From: Hallerella sp963660435
Lineage (GTDB): Bacteria; Fibrobacterota; Fibrobacteria; Fibrobacterales; Fibrobacteraceae
Direction: 5' to 3'
Assembly: GCA_963660435.1 (NCBI GenBank)
Contig: CAVKYI010000008.1
Coordinates: 14,240 to 78,239 of the forward strand
Length of the DNA: 64,000 nucleotides
Shown: in pieces, positions 1-8,304 of the stretch
Layout: every line of letters starts with the position of its first letter
How positions within the stretch are numbered: the stretch's first letter is position 1
Translations under genes and position numbers: made by a program
Notes under the pieces: generated by a model
The model's database searches: none
Seen by the model: only the letters and a program-made list of their open reading frames with translations
What the model was told of the DNA's origin: nothing

Positions 1-316
1 CGAAGAAGCAACGTTCCACGGGCAGTTTCTTCGTATCGCACTCGATCGTATCCTGGGAAGCCTGGTCTAGCCGTACCGGATGAAACCTGGAATTCAAGAT
101 CGAAGCTACGGTCCTGTCGCGATATGTCGTACGGTCCATTTCCCTGCACGGCAGACACCAATCGGCGACGATATCCACAAAGAGCATCTTGCCGTCAGCC
201 TTTGCCGAGAGGAGCGCATCGGAAAAGTTTTCCCACCGAACCGCAGACGAATCCGGCGCAGCCGGCGAGACAGAAAATCCGCACAAAAAAAGAGCTGACA
301 GCAAGGCTTGCTTCAT
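1..316 (-). CDS. Thioredoxin-like secreted protein, 3' part missing
   Basis: The gene reads from an ATG at 316 off the left edge of the window, so only about 105 N-terminal residues are visible. A hydrophobic signal peptide (KQALLSALFLCGFSVSPAA) is followed by a thioredoxin-fold start: LFVDIVADWCLPCREMD, with the redox pair in C-L-P-C near residues 56-59. This resembles periplasmic thioredoxin-like proteins of the DsbD C-terminal or thioredoxin_7 type, which reduce or shuffle disulphides outside the cytoplasm. A good ribosome site (AAGGGGG) precedes the ATG. The start codon overlaps the stop of the upstream lipoprotein gene (ATGA), so the two are translationally coupled. The exact family needs the missing C-terminus. 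Confidence 0.75.
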   Translation of the reverse strand, partial: MKQALLSALFLCGFSVSPAAPDSSAVRWENFSDALLSAKADGKMLFVDIVADWCLPCREMDRTTYRDRTVASILNSRFHPVRLDQASQDTIECDTKKLPVERCFF

Positions 317-672
317 CTGGCCCCCTTAGCGTTGCCGTTCCTTGCAGGCGGGGCGATAGCCTTCGCTTCGGTGGCGACGGAATCGACATAGGCGACAACG
401 GAATCCTGGAATGCGCTCCAGACATCCGGACTTGCCTGAATCCATTCCGCGACAGAATCGAACTTTTTGGCCGAATAGCCGTATCTTTCCAAGATGATGA
501 TTCGAGCTGCACGACCGTCGGGGGTAGTTTCGCCATATTCCCGTTCCGCAATGCGCAAGTCTCCATACAGGCGGACGAATTCCGCAGGAACAGAAACGCT
601 CTCGGTGCAGGCACAGACCGAAAGCGCAAGGAAGCCGAACAGGAACCTATCCCTTGAAAAGCCCCTCGACAT
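313..672 (-). CDS. Small lipoprotein of unknown function
   Basis: A 119-residue protein. The start chosen is the internal ATG at 672, because it places a typical lipoprotein signal at the N-terminus (basic SRDR, hydrophobic FLFGFLALSV, then C-A-C as lipobox region); the longer open frame upstream has no such character. The remainder is polar and probably helical, and I recognise no family. The start lies 26 bp inside the 3' end of ftsY and the stop overlaps the start of the thioredoxin-like gene. The gene is therefore the middle of a clpP-ftsY-lipoprotein-thioredoxin chain and probably acts in the periplasm. Confidence 0.65.
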   Translation of the reverse strand: MSRGFSRDRFLFGFLALSVCACTESVSVPAEFVRLYGDLRIAEREYGETTPDGRAARIIILERYGYSAKKFDSVAEWIQASPDVWSAFQDSVVAYVDSVATEAKAIAPPARNGNAKGAR

Positions 673-1549
673 ATTCCGCCTTGTTAAAGGGCACGAGCTG
701 GTCGATACGCTCTCCCATTCCCACCCAGCGGATAGGAACCTTGAGCGAACTCGCGATCGAGAGGACCGAGCCTCCATGCGCCGTACCGTCTAGCTTTGTC
801 ACGACAAGCCCCGTCAACGGGAAGCTCTGGTTGAAAATCTTCGCCTGGCTAATCGCGTTCTGTCCGGTATTTCCGTCGATGACGAGAATCATGTCATGCG
901 GGTAGGCGGCGTCCTGCTTCTTGAGAACGCGCACTATCTTGGCGAGTTCCTCCATCAGGTAATCCTTGTTCTGCAAGCGACCCGCCGTGTCGATGAAAAC
1001 GATGTCGCAACCGCGAGCCTTTGCCGCCGCACAAGCGTCGAACGCGACCGCGGCCGGATCGGAGCCTTCCGCATGGCGAACGAACTCGGCTTTCGCGCGT
1101 TCCGCCCAGACCTCGAGCTGCTCGATTGCCGCGGCCCGGAACGTATCCGCAGCGGCGATCATCACCTTGTGGCCTTCGTCCGCAAACTTTTTCGCGAGCT
1201 TCCCGATAGTCGTCGTCTTTCCGGCTCCGTTCACGCCGATGACAAGAACCACGTGCGGCTTTCCCTTTAACTCGAACTTCGGCGGATCCACGAGAAAGCG
1301 TTCCGCCTCGGATCGCAAGATGTCCAGGACTTCCGGTTCCGAAAGCGACTTTCCCAGAGCCTCTTCCCGGAGCGCATCCGTAAGCATAAACGCGGCAGAA
1401 GTTCCCACGTCCGCCTTGATCAGGCGCTCTTCCAAGTCTTCGAGCATCTCGTCGGTAACCTTTCCCTTGCCGGCAATGCCCTTGATTTCACCGAGAATCG
1501 CGTCGCGGGTCTTGGCGAGTCCGCTTTTTATCGCCGAAAGGAATCCCAT
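647..1549 (-). CDS. ftsY: Signal recognition particle receptor FtsY
   Basis: A 300-residue SRP-family GTPase that docks ribosome-SRP complexes at the membrane for co-translational insertion. Seen directly: an N-domain helical bundle (residues 1-90), P-loop GVNGAGKTT at 105-113, DTFRAA at 135-140, DTAGR at 187-191 and TKLDGTAHGG at 251-260. It lacks the long acidic A-domain of E. coli FtsY, like the short FtsY of many bacteria. The ATG overlaps the clpP stop by one base pattern (ATGA), implying coupled translation. The next gene, a lipoprotein, begins inside its 3' end. Pairing with clpP is not the usual ffh/rpsP context. Confidence 0.97.
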   Translation of the reverse strand: MGFLSAIKSGLAKTRDAILGEIKGIAGKGKVTDEMLEDLEERLIKADVGTSAAFMLTDALREEALGKSLSEPEVLDILRSEAERFLVDPPKFELKGKPHVVLVIGVNGAGKTTTIGKLAKKFADEGHKVMIAAADTFRAAAIEQLEVWAERAKAEFVRHAEGSDPAAVAFDACAAAKARGCDIVFIDTAGRLQNKDYLMEELAKIVRVLKKQDAAYPHDMILVIDGNTGQNAISQAKIFNQSFPLTGLVVTKLDGTAHGGSVLSIASSLKVPIRWVGMGERIDQLVPFNKAEYVEGLFKG

Positions 1550-2139
1550 CAGACGACGCTCTTCACTTCATCGACAAGACCGTAGGCCTTCGCCTCTTCC
1601 GCCGACATGAAGTTGTCCCGTTCCGTATCCCTATCGACTTCTTCGATCGACTTCCCGGTCGTCTTCGCGATGATTCCCGTCGTAATCGAACGGATGCGGA
1701 GCATTTCTTCCGCCTGGATCTTGATGTCGCTTGCGGGACCTTCCATCTGTCCCTGGATTAGCGGCTGGTGAATCATTATCCGCGCCGATGGCCACGCGAA
1801 GCGCTTTCCCTTTGCGCCGGCAGTCAGAAGCACAGCTCCCATCGAAGCGGCCTGTCCGCAGCAAACCGTCACGACATCGCTCTTGATGGCGTTCATGCAG
1901 TCGTAAATCGCGAGCCCGCTCGAAATCACGCCGCCCGGGCTGTTGATAAAGAATACGATGTCTTCGTGGGAAAGCGAATCGAGATAGAGCAACTGCTTTA
2001 CGATTTTCACCGCGCTTTCGTCATCGACCTGGTTCCACAAGAAAATCTTCCGGCTGTTCGAAAAGAATTCCTCGGCCTTCTTCATAAAATCCGGGGACTG
2101 TTCCTTTTCCTTTTCATCGTCTTTCTTCTCGACGGTCAT
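1549..2139 (-). CDS. clpP: ATP-dependent Clp protease proteolytic subunit ClpP
   Basis: A 196-residue serine peptidase that forms the proteolytic barrel served by ClpA/ClpX-type unfoldases. The catalytic triad is visible: Ser99 in QAASMGA, His124 in IMIHQP and Asp171 in VDRDTERD, with the GLVDEV C-terminal motif. An unusually charged N-terminal stretch (about 20 residues, rich in Lys/Glu/Asp) precedes the core. No clpX or lon neighbour is present; instead ftsY follows in overlap. A weak GGAG ribosome site precedes the ATG. Its divergent neighbour is ahcY, with a 164-bp shared upstream region. Confidence 0.97.
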   Translation of the reverse strand: MTVEKKDDEKEKEQSPDFMKKAEEFFSNSRKIFLWNQVDDESAVKIVKQLLYLDSLSHEDIVFFINSPGGVISSGLAIYDCMNAIKSDVVTVCCGQAASMGAVLLTAGAKGKRFAWPSARIMIHQPLIQGQMEGPASDIKIQAEEMLRIRSITTGIIAKTTGKSIEEVDRDTERDNFMSAEEAKAYGLVDEVKSVV

Positions 2140-2303
2140 TCAGAACTCCATAAAGTAAAATGTTTTCCCGACAATTTAAAAAAATCCCTTGCGAAAAATT
2201 TTGACCAACGCCGTTTCGCAGACGACTATCGGCAAGAACCGGCGCCCCCAAATCTCTATGCGTTTTTTTATATTTCCGCATAAAGCAAACCGAAGAGGAT
2301 TCG

Positions 2304-3764
2304 ATGGAATACAAAGTCAAGGATTTAAATCTCGCGGTCGAAGGCCGCAAGGAACTGGACCTCGCCGAAACGGAAATGCCCGGTCTGATGGCGCTCCGCA
2401 AGGAATACGAAGGAAAGTTCCCGCTCAAGGGCGCGCGCATCATGGGAAGCCTCCACATGACCGTACAGACGGCGATTCTCATCGAAACGCTCACGGAACT
2501 CGGCGCGGACGTGCGCTGGGTAAGCTGCAACATTTTCAGCACGCAGGACAACGCGGCGGCAGCCGTAGTCGTCGGCAAGAAAGGAACGATCGAAACTCCC
2601 AAGGGAACGTCCGTATTCGCCTGGAAGGGCGAAACGCTCGAAGAATACTGGGAAAACACGGCAAAGGCTCTCGTTTGGCCCGACGGCGAAGGTCCCGATC
2701 TGATAGTCGATGACGGCGGAGACGCGACGATGATGGTCGTCCGCGGCGCGGAATTCGAAGACGCGGGGCAGGTTCCCGTATTCAACCCCGAGACGGATTC
2801 CGAGGAATGGGGCGCATTCCTTTCCGTCGTCCGCAAGGAAATCGAAAAGGACCCGAAGCGTTTCACGAAGCTCCGCGCAAAGATCAAGGGCGTTTCCGAA
2901 GAGACGACCACCGGCGTCCACCGCCTCTACGAAATGGCTCGCGACGGACGCTTGCCGTTTGCCGCCATCAACGTGAACGATTCCGTCACCAAGTCCAAGT
3001 TCGACAACCTCTACGGCTGTCGTCATTCGCTCATCGACGGTCTCAACCGCGCAACGGACGTGATGATGGCGGGGAAAGTCGCAGTCGTCTGCGGATACGG
3101 AGACGTGGGCAAGGGATGCGCGCAGTCGCTCCGCGGACAGGGCGCTCGCGTCATCGTCACGGAAATAGACCCGATTTGCGCCCTCCAGGCCGCCATGGAA
3201 GGCTACGAAGTCAAGACTCTCGACGAAGTCGTCTCGCTCGCGGACATCTTCGTCACGACGACAGGAAACCTGGGAATCATTTCCGCAGCCCAGATGGGCA
3301 AGATGAAGAACCGCGCCATCGTCGGAAACATCGGGCATTTCGACAACGAAATCGACATGGCGGGCCTCGCCAAGGTTCCCGGCATCAAGAAGAACAACAT
3401 CAAGCCGCAATACGACGAATGGATCTTCCCCGACGGGCACAGCGTACTCGTTCTCGCCGAAGGCCGTCTCCTGAACCTGGGCTGCGCCACGGGACACCCG
3501 AGTTTCGTGATGAGCGCAAGCTTCACCAACCAGACAATCGCGCAGGTCGATCTGTGGCTCTCCGCAACCGGAAAGCCCACGGCAAGCGGCTACAGCTACG
3601 AAAAGGGAAAAGTCTATCGTCTGCCGATGATTCTCGACGAAAAGGTCGCGCGGCTGCACCTCGAAAAGCTCGGCGTTCACCTTTCGACGCTTCGCAAGGA
3701 ACAGGCGGACTACATCGGCGTGAAAGTCGAGGGTCCCTACAAGCCGGAATTCTACCGCTACTGA
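2304..3764 (+). CDS. ahcY: Adenosylhomocysteinase
   Basis: A 486-residue NAD-dependent hydrolase that splits S-adenosylhomocysteine into adenosine and homocysteine, regenerating the methyl cycle. The Rossmann motif GYGDVGKG lies near residues 262-269, with IVTEIDPICALQA after it. Substrate-site blocks (NVNDSVTKSKFDN, GNIGHFDNEIDM, HPSFVMS) are intact, and the protein ends in the family-typical KPEFYRY. The ATG follows a GAGGAT ribosome site. It is transcribed alone, divergently from clpP, and followed by two hairpin terminators. I saw no SAH riboswitch in the 164-bp leader, although none can be excluded by eye. Confidence 0.97.
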   Translation: MEYKVKDLNLAVEGRKELDLAETEMPGLMALRKEYEGKFPLKGARIMGSLHMTVQTAILIETLTELGADVRWVSCNIFSTQDNAAAAVVVGKKGTIETPKGTSVFAWKGETLEEYWENTAKALVWPDGEGPDLIVDDGGDATMMVVRGAEFEDAGQVPVFNPETDSEEWGAFLSVVRKEIEKDPKRFTKLRAKIKGVSEETTTGVHRLYEMARDGRLPFAAINVNDSVTKSKFDNLYGCRHSLIDGLNRATDVMMAGKVAVVCGYGDVGKGCAQSLRGQGARVIVTEIDPICALQAAMEGYEVKTLDEVVSLADIFVTTTGNLGIISAAQMGKMKNRAIVGNIGHFDNEIDMAGLAKVPGIKKNNIKPQYDEWIFPDGHSVLVLAEGRLLNLGCATGHPSFVMSASFTNQTIAQVDLWLSATGKPTASGYSYEKGKVYRLPMILDEKVARLHLEKLGVHLSTLRKEQADYIGVKVEGPYKPEFYRY

Positions 3765-3787
3765 TTTCGTCCTCTTTCGGAAATCCA

Positions 3788-3820
3788 GAAAGTTCCACGC
3801 CATATGCGCGGAACTTTTTT
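3788..3820 (+). terminator. Rho-independent terminator of ahcY
   Basis: Stem AGTTCC(A)CG / CG(C)GGAACT around a short CATATG loop, followed by TTTTTT on the plus strand. It lies 24 bp after the ahcY stop. Confidence 0.75.
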
Positions 3821-3835
3821 CGTTGGAGCGAGCAG

Positions 3836-3863
3836 CAAAAAACCCGGCATTCGCCGGGTTTTT
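3836..3863. terminator. Bidirectional terminator between ahcY and sigma gene
   Basis: AAAAAACCCGGC-ATTC-GCCGGGTTTTT is a perfect GC stem with A and T tracts on both sides. It can stop ahcY transcripts rightward and sigma-factor transcripts leftward. Confidence 0.85.
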
Positions 3864-3891
3864 CGAAAGGAGAGAGAGTTTCTAGAAAATA

Positions 3892-4716
3892 TCAGGCGGC
3901 GTCAAGGACCTTGTCTATCTTTGTCGTGCGCAGCTTGGCGAGAGCCTTTTCCTTTACCTGGCGCACGCGTTCCTTCGACAGTCCGACCATCTTGCCGATT
4001 TCCTTCAGGTTCAGGTCCGCGTCCATGTCTAGCCCGTAGTAGAGGCCGATTACGCGATGTTCCTGGTCGGTCAGGTTTTCCTTGAGCAAAATATCGAGTG
4101 AAGCCTGTTCGCCGTTCTTTGCCGCAAGCGCATCCGTCGCGTCGCTCGAAGAGGCGAGACAGTCTCCGAGCGTCATGTCGCCATCGTCGCCGACCGGAGA
4201 ATCGAGCGAAGTCGTGTGGGAACCCATCATCAGGATTTTCTCTATATCCTTCGCCTTGTAGCGGCTTTCGCCTTCGAGACTTTCCGGGTCGATCGTCATC
4301 TGGCCTCCGATGACCTGGCGGGTCGTCGTCGCGGCACGGTTAAAGCGCCGAAGCACGAGTTCCTTTTCCGCGCTGATGCGTACAAGGCGCGCCTTTTCGG
4401 AAATCGCACGGGTGATATTCTGACGAATCCACCAGACCGCGTAGCTGATGAACTTGATTTTCTGGTTCGGATCAAAACGACGGGCCGCTTCGATAAGGCC
4501 CATGTTGCCTTCGTTGATAAGTTCGTTTACGTCTAGGCCCTGGCCCTTGTAGAGATTCGCGATGTTCACGACAAACTTTAGATTGGACTTGACAAGGAGA
4601 TCCTGCGCGCGACGATTTCCCTTGGCGGCAAGCTGGATCAAGATTTTTTCCTGTTCACGGGAGAGGAGCGGATACTTGGAGATGTCATTCAAGTATTGAA
4701 AGTAAATGGAATTCAT
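3892..4716 (-). CDS. RNA polymerase sigma-70 family factor (RpoD/RpoS-like)
   Basis: A 274-residue sigma factor without region 1.1, so a short primary-like or group 2 factor. Visible: region 1.2/2.1 start (YLNDISKYPLLSREQE), region 2.3-2.4 with FISYAVWWIRQNITRAI near residues 88-106, region 3, and region 4.2 helix-turn-helix LKEIGKMVGLSKERVRQ near 238-254. The ATG follows an AGAGGT ribosome site. A hairpin at the predicted 5' end of the mRNA precedes it. It stands alone between ahcY and a histidine kinase. Whether it is the vegetative sigma of the organism cannot be decided from one window. Confidence 0.9.
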   Translation of the reverse strand: MNSIYFQYLNDISKYPLLSREQEKILIQLAAKGNRRAQDLLVKSNLKFVVNIANLYKGQGLDVNELINEGNMGLIEAARRFDPNQKIKFISYAVWWIRQNITRAISEKARLVRISAEKELVLRRFNRAATTTRQVIGGQMTIDPESLEGESRYKAKDIEKILMMGSHTTSLDSPVGDDGDMTLGDCLASSSDATDALAAKNGEQASLDILLKENLTDQEHRVIGLYYGLDMDADLNLKEIGKMVGLSKERVRQVKEKALAKLRTTKIDKVLDAA

Positions 4717-4739
4717 CTGAAGTTACCTCTTTTTTTTGT

Positions 4740-4772
4740 CGTAGCGTTCCTTTCGCTACGCCTAGAAATATA
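4740..4772 (-). promoter_or_regulatory. Promoter -10 and 5' UTR hairpin of the sigma gene
   Basis: Reading leftward, a TATATT box (4767-4772) is followed by CGTAGCG-AAAGGAA-CGCTACG (4740-4760), a perfect 7-bp stem with a purine loop. Transcription from that -10 would start at about the first base of the stem, giving a 5'-terminal hairpin about 24 nt before the ATG. Such hairpins commonly stabilise mRNA; a regulatory role is inference. A clear -35 is not visible. Confidence 0.45.
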
Positions 4773-4867
4773 AAGCCTCGCTTTTTTCCAAGTGTCAGAA
4801 ACAACCTTCGTTTTGGCAAAACATTCATCGTCTTTCCGTCTCCATTTATCGACATTTTGTCATTTTT

Positions 4868-4898
4868 TTGTCATTTTCGGGGAAAAAGTCCCTATATT
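4868..4898 (+). promoter_or_regulatory. Predicted promoter of the LytS-like kinase gene
   Basis: TTGTCA at 4868-4873 and TATATT at 4893-4898 with a 19-bp spacer. A start about 7 bases after the -10 falls on or next to the ATG at 4906, so the message may be leaderless or start translation at the second ATG at 4918. Confidence 0.45.
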
Positions 4899-4905
4899 GG
4901 GGGAT

Positions 4906-6081
4906 ATGGAAAACGTGATGCGCCAAGAGAAGCTGTCCCTGAGCGATTTTGAAAATCTAAACGCGGTCAATACGCAGTTCGGCGGACGCGTACCAAACTG
5001 GCTTTGCGGAAAGAAGTCCCCGTCTCCAATCCTCCTGCGCGTCATGATGGCCCTCTTCTTTCTCGCCTTGGGATATGTCGCCGCATCCACCGGCATGGAC
5101 GCCGAAAGCTTTTCACGAAAAAAGATCATCGCCGCGCTCATCGCCGCGTCTAACGTCCTACTGGGATTTTTCCTAAACCAGCTGGTTTTCATTCCGCGAT
5201 TCTTCTTCAAGAAGCGCTTTGTCGCCTTCGCGCTCTTCAATTTTCTCTTTATGATCGAAGCGTCAATGCTCCAGGACTTCTTTGTCTATTGGGTGTTGGG
5301 AAGGAACGGCCCCCTTTACGAGTCGATTTTTGGACATTCGCCAATCGGGAACACCATTGTCATTCTTCTGGTTTTCCTTTCGCTCACCATTATCGTCTGC
5401 GCGTTCAATGTCCTGTTCCGTCTCGGAGGAATCCATGCCCGCGACGCTTACCTGAAACGCATCCAGGAAAACTTCTACCTGCAGGCGGACCTCGCCTTTC
5501 TCAAGCAGCAGCTGTCGCCGCACTTTCTTTTCAACACGCTGAACAACATCACCGCCCTGGTCGATATCGACCCGAAGCTCGCCCAGAAATCGATGATCCA
5601 GCTGTCTTCGGTTTTGCGGCAAATCCTGAACGAATCAAAGGAACGGGAAGTCCCGCTTTCGCAAGAACTGGACGTGCTTTCAAAATACTGCGAGCTGGAA
5701 AAATTGCGATTCGGAAGCAATATGGACTTTTCGCTAAAAACGAGCGTGGAAAAACCCGACACGAAAATCGCGCCGCTCTTGATAATGCCCTTGATCGAGA
5801 ACGCGATGAAATACGGCGTCCACCCGAGCAATCCCTGCTTCATTTCCATCGACATTTCGGAAGTTCAGAACAAATTAACATGCCGCGTAAGGAATTCCGT
5901 TTCGCCGCAGACCGCTTCGACGAAGGTGAGCAGCGGAATCGGGCTTTCCAACCTGATGCGACGCCTGAACATGTGCTATCCGGGGAAATATACCTACGTC
6001 ACGGATTCCACGGAAAATTCATACGCCTGCGAACTGCAACTCGACCTGACGGAACCGATGAAAATGGGAAGTTTTAGCTAG
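4906..6081 (+). CDS. LytS/YpdA-type sensor histidine kinase
   Basis: A 391-residue membrane kinase. About four hydrophobic helices (residues 45-180) precede a short linker, then the His_kinase domain with LKQQLSPHFLFNTLNN (phospho-acceptor His near 206), the N-box PLIENAMKYGV near 294 and a GIGLSNLMRR G-box. These proteins normally pass phosphate to a LytTR response regulator, but no regulator gene lies beside it, so it is an orphan here. The ATG at 4906 was preferred over the longer frame starting at 4792, because a promoter-like -10 box lies just upstream of it. An ATG at 4918 is the alternative. Confidence 0.85.
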   Translation: MENVMRQEKLSLSDFENLNAVNTQFGGRVPNWLCGKKSPSPILLRVMMALFFLALGYVAASTGMDAESFSRKKIIAALIAASNVLLGFFLNQLVFIPRFFFKKRFVAFALFNFLFMIEASMLQDFFVYWVLGRNGPLYESIFGHSPIGNTIVILLVFLSLTIIVCAFNVLFRLGGIHARDAYLKRIQENFYLQADLAFLKQQLSPHFLFNTLNNITALVDIDPKLAQKSMIQLSSVLRQILNESKEREVPLSQELDVLSKYCELEKLRFGSNMDFSLKTSVEKPDTKIAPLLIMPLIENAMKYGVHPSNPCFISIDISEVQNKLTCRVRNSVSPQTASTKVSSGIGLSNLMRRLNMCYPGKYTYVTDSTENSYACELQLDLTEPMKMGSFS

Positions 6082-6098
6082 GCGGTTTTCCGATTGGA

Positions 6099-7004
6099 TT
6101 ATTTCAACAGCAGACTTTGCCCGCCCAGTTTTAAAACCGCGGGCAACTGCGGAACTTGAAGATTTTCACCAGCATTCAAAATTCCAAATCTTAACAAGAC
6201 ACCGTTGATATCGAAAAGCCGATAGACCGTTGGACGTGTAAGACCTTCGACGGTAAATTGACGAAAGGCGATTTGACGCACCTTCAAGCGAGAAGGAACG
6301 ATTCCATTCGGAAGGGAAACGGTCCCGCTACAAGTCCCCAAGGAACCGAACTTTACCAGTTTAAATTCACCCGAATCTCCAGAATCTCCCGAGAACAACA
6401 GGTAAACCGCTGCCGTTTTGGCAAGGATTTCTTCTTTGGTTACGCTGGGTCCCCAACTTTCAAATTTGAATTCACTCCACGGAATATCGACTACAACCAT
6501 TGCATCCGAGCGGCTTATCTCCGCTTCAAGATTATTTTCGTAAGATGAAGATCCATCGGATTCACTTTTCAGTTTCAATAAAAATTTCACGGAAGTCTGA
6601 TATTCCAGGCAAAATCCCTCCCAGCCAGAAATATCGCCCCCTTCTTGTTCCGAATTCCAAATATTAAATCCAATTCCGACATACGGCTTTCCAGAAATCA
6701 TTTCTCCGTCAGGGGCAGGCCCGCCAAGAATCATTTTTCCCTGGATACTTTGATAAGCCTTGACCATCTGCCCAAAGAAATCCCCAAGTTCGTTTTCCTT
6801 TATATCCGAAGGCCACTCCCAAGAAGAATTTCCGTCGCTAAAAGCGTACCAATACCCAGACGATTCATCAGCAGAACCCGTGATGCCCCGTCCCACCGAA
6901 TCCATCGAAGCATCCCATAAAAACGGTTCCTTCGCTTCATACGCCCCGAGAACTATAGGAATAAAAAGCGTCAGAATGGAAGCTTTGCATGTTTTCAATT
7001 CCAT
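6099..7004 (-). CDS. Secreted carbohydrate-binding-like protein with C-terminal module
   Basis: A 301-residue exported protein. The start at 7004 gives a signal peptide (KASILTLFIPIVLGAYA-like). The body (residues 25-230) has the beta-rich pattern of the CBM11/CIA30-like fold seen in other proteins of this window: WYAFSDG, VGIGFNIWN, WEGFCLEY and KFLLKLKSE. The last 70 residues carry VYRLFDINGVLLRFG, the same 'FD.NG' C-terminal module as the GH43 and PL11 enzymes here, possibly a sorting or anchoring signal. No catalytic domain is visible. A role in binding plant cell wall is inference from these resemblances. It is transcribed alone, toward the kinase gene. Confidence 0.6.
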   Translation of the reverse strand: MELKTCKASILTLFIPIVLGAYEAKEPFLWDASMDSVGRGITGSADESSGYWYAFSDGNSSWEWPSDIKENELGDFFGQMVKAYQSIQGKMILGGPAPDGEMISGKPYVGIGFNIWNSEQEGGDISGWEGFCLEYQTSVKFLLKLKSESDGSSSYENNLEAEISRSDAMVVVDIPWSEFKFESWGPSVTKEEILAKTAAVYLLFSGDSGDSGEFKLVKFGSLGTCSGTVSLPNGIVPSRLKVRQIAFRQFTVEGLTRPTVYRLFDINGVLLRFGILNAGENLQVPQLPAVLKLGGQSLLLK

Positions 7005-7058
7005 ATTTACCCCAAACAAAGGTTTACTTCCAATATAACTTTTCCCTGTCAAAACGCA

Positions 7059-7086
7059 AGAATGCCCCGGCACGCCGGGGCATTCT
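7059..7086 (-). terminator. Terminator of the infC-rpmI-rplT operon
   Basis: AGAATGCCCCGGC-AC-GCCGGGGCATTCT is a perfect 13-bp stem 22 bp after the rplT stop. The following T-run on the minus strand is imperfect (TTGCGTTTTG). Confidence 0.75.
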
Positions 7087-7107
7087 TCGAGAACCTTTTC
7101 TCTTCGG

Positions 7108-7461
7108 TTAAGCCTGAGCCTTCACCTGCGCGACGACGGCGGCAAATGCTTCCGGTTCGCTCACGGCGAGATCGGCAAGGACCTTGCGGTTGATGCTGAT
7201 GTTCGCCTTGGACAGCAAGTGGATGAACTGGCTGTAGCTCAAGTCAAATTCACGCACCGCAGCGTTGAGACGGGTGATCCACAGGGAGCGGAAAGCGCCC
7301 TTCTTGTCGCGACGATGAGCGTATGCGTATTGGCCTGCATGGGCGACGGCTTCTTTCGCAAGGCGAAGATTCGACTTGCGGCGTCCGTAGTAACCCTTGG
7401 CAGCCTTGAGAATGTTCTTGCGGCGGGCGCGAGAAGGAACTCTAGTCTTGGAACGTGGCAT
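7108..7461 (-). CDS. rplT: 50S ribosomal protein L20
   Basis: A 117-residue basic protein matching L20 throughout (start PRSKTRVPSRARRKNILK, centre YAHRRDKKGAFRSLWI). It binds 23S rRNA early in large-subunit assembly and in many bacteria represses its own operon by binding the leader. It is last in infC-rpmI-rplT, 14 bp after rpmI, with a strong hairpin downstream. Confidence 0.98.
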   Translation of the reverse strand: MPRSKTRVPSRARRKNILKAAKGYYGRRKSNLRLAKEAVAHAGQYAYAHRRDKKGAFRSLWITRLNAAVREFDLSYSQFIHLLSKANISINRKVLADLAVSEPEAFAAVVAQVKAQA

Positions 7462-7475
7462 TCTTACCTCTCCTG

Positions 7476-7673
7476 TTAAGCTTTGACAAGCAGACGCTTG
7501 ACTCTGTATTCATCGGATTTCTTGATGGTTCCGGCCTTGCGCAGATTGCGCTTGCGCTTAGTCGTCATCTTGGTAAGAATGTGGCGCAGACCAGCGCGCT
7601 TGAACTTCACGTGGCCGCTGCCGGTCACGCGGAAGCGCTTCTTGGCACCACCGTGCGTTTTCATCTTAGGCAT
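7476..7673 (-). CDS. rpmI: 50S ribosomal protein L35
   Basis: A 65-residue, very basic protein with the L35 start PKMKTHGGAKKRFRVTGSG. Its ATG lies 8 bp inside the 3' end of infC, so translation is probably coupled. It sits in the standard infC-rpmI-rplT order, 14 bp before rplT. It is a structural component of the large ribosomal subunit. Confidence 0.98.
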   Translation of the reverse strand: MPKMKTHGGAKKRFRVTGSGHVKFKRAGLRHILTKMTTKRKRNLRKAGTIKKSDEYRVKRLLVKA

Positions 7674-8304
7674 TGTTTACCTCTTGGGTTTGTTGTTTAG
7701 CCTCACCTGCTGCCTTTGGCTCGGTTGCGGGCTTTTGCGCTGCGGCCTTTTGGACTGCACCGCGCTTGGGACCGTAGATGTAGAGAAGCGTGTTCCCTTC
7801 CATCCGCGAATCCGTTTCCAATTCGCCGACATCCGCCAAGTCCTGCTTGGCGCGTTCCATCAGCCGGCGACCGTAGTCCATGTGCGCCATTTCGCGTCCA
7901 CGGAACTGCATAATCAGACGGACCTTCATGCCATCTTCGAGGAAGCCGCGCATCTGCTTGACGCGATACAGATAGTCGTTCTCCGCGGTCTTCGGGTGCA
8001 TCTTGATTTCCTTGAGCTTCACGACGTGCTGCTTCGCCTTTGCCGCCTTGCTGCGCTTGAGCTGTTCGAACTTGTACTTGCCGTAGTTGATGATGCGGCA
8101 GACGGGAGGTTTCGCGTTCGGCGAGACTTCCACCAGGTCCAGTCCGGCGTCCTTTGCCATCTGCAAAGCTTTGCGCGTATCAATGATTACCTGCGAGCCG
8201 TCATCTTTCACCAAGCGGATCGGGGAGATGTGGATGGCCTCGTTGATACGGGTTCCGTCCGCGGGACGGTTCGGCATTTGCCGTAGGCGGGGATTGGGAT
8301 ACAA
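7666..8304 (-). CDS. infC: Translation initiation factor IF-3
   Basis: A 212-residue factor that keeps 30S subunits free and proofreads initiator tRNA pairing. The N-domain (RINEAIHISPIRLVKDDG, YGKYKFEQ) and C-domain (HMDYGRRLMERAKQDL, YGPKRG) are complete. A 30-residue Ala/Lys/Gln-rich tail follows. The start appears to be TTG at 8304, 8 bases after GAGGT. An ATG lies nine codons further in but lacks a ribosome site. Rare start codons are the hallmark of infC autoregulation (AUU in E. coli); a TTG would serve the same discrimination. The 3' end overlaps rpmI. Confidence 0.95.
   Translation of the reverse strand: MYPNPRLRQMPNRPADGTRINEAIHISPIRLVKDDGSQVIIDTRKALQMAKDAGLDLVEVSPNAKPPVCRIINYGKYKFEQLKRSKAAKAKQHVVKLKEIKMHPKTAENDYLYRVKQMRGFLEDGMKVRLIMQFRGREMAHMDYGRRLMERAKQDLADVGELETDSRMEGNTLLYIYGPKRGAVQKAAAQKPATEPKAAGEAKQQTQEVNNA

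Noticed and set aside
2140..2303. SAH riboswitch in the ahcY leader
   Set aside because: No recognisable pseudoknot core; only a possible TATATT at 2269-2274 without a good -35.
2325..3803. 492-codon minus-strand frame opposite ahcY
   Set aside because: Composition (His/Asp/Arg/Val rich) is that of an antisense shadow of a GC-biased gene; ahcY on the plus strand is unambiguous.
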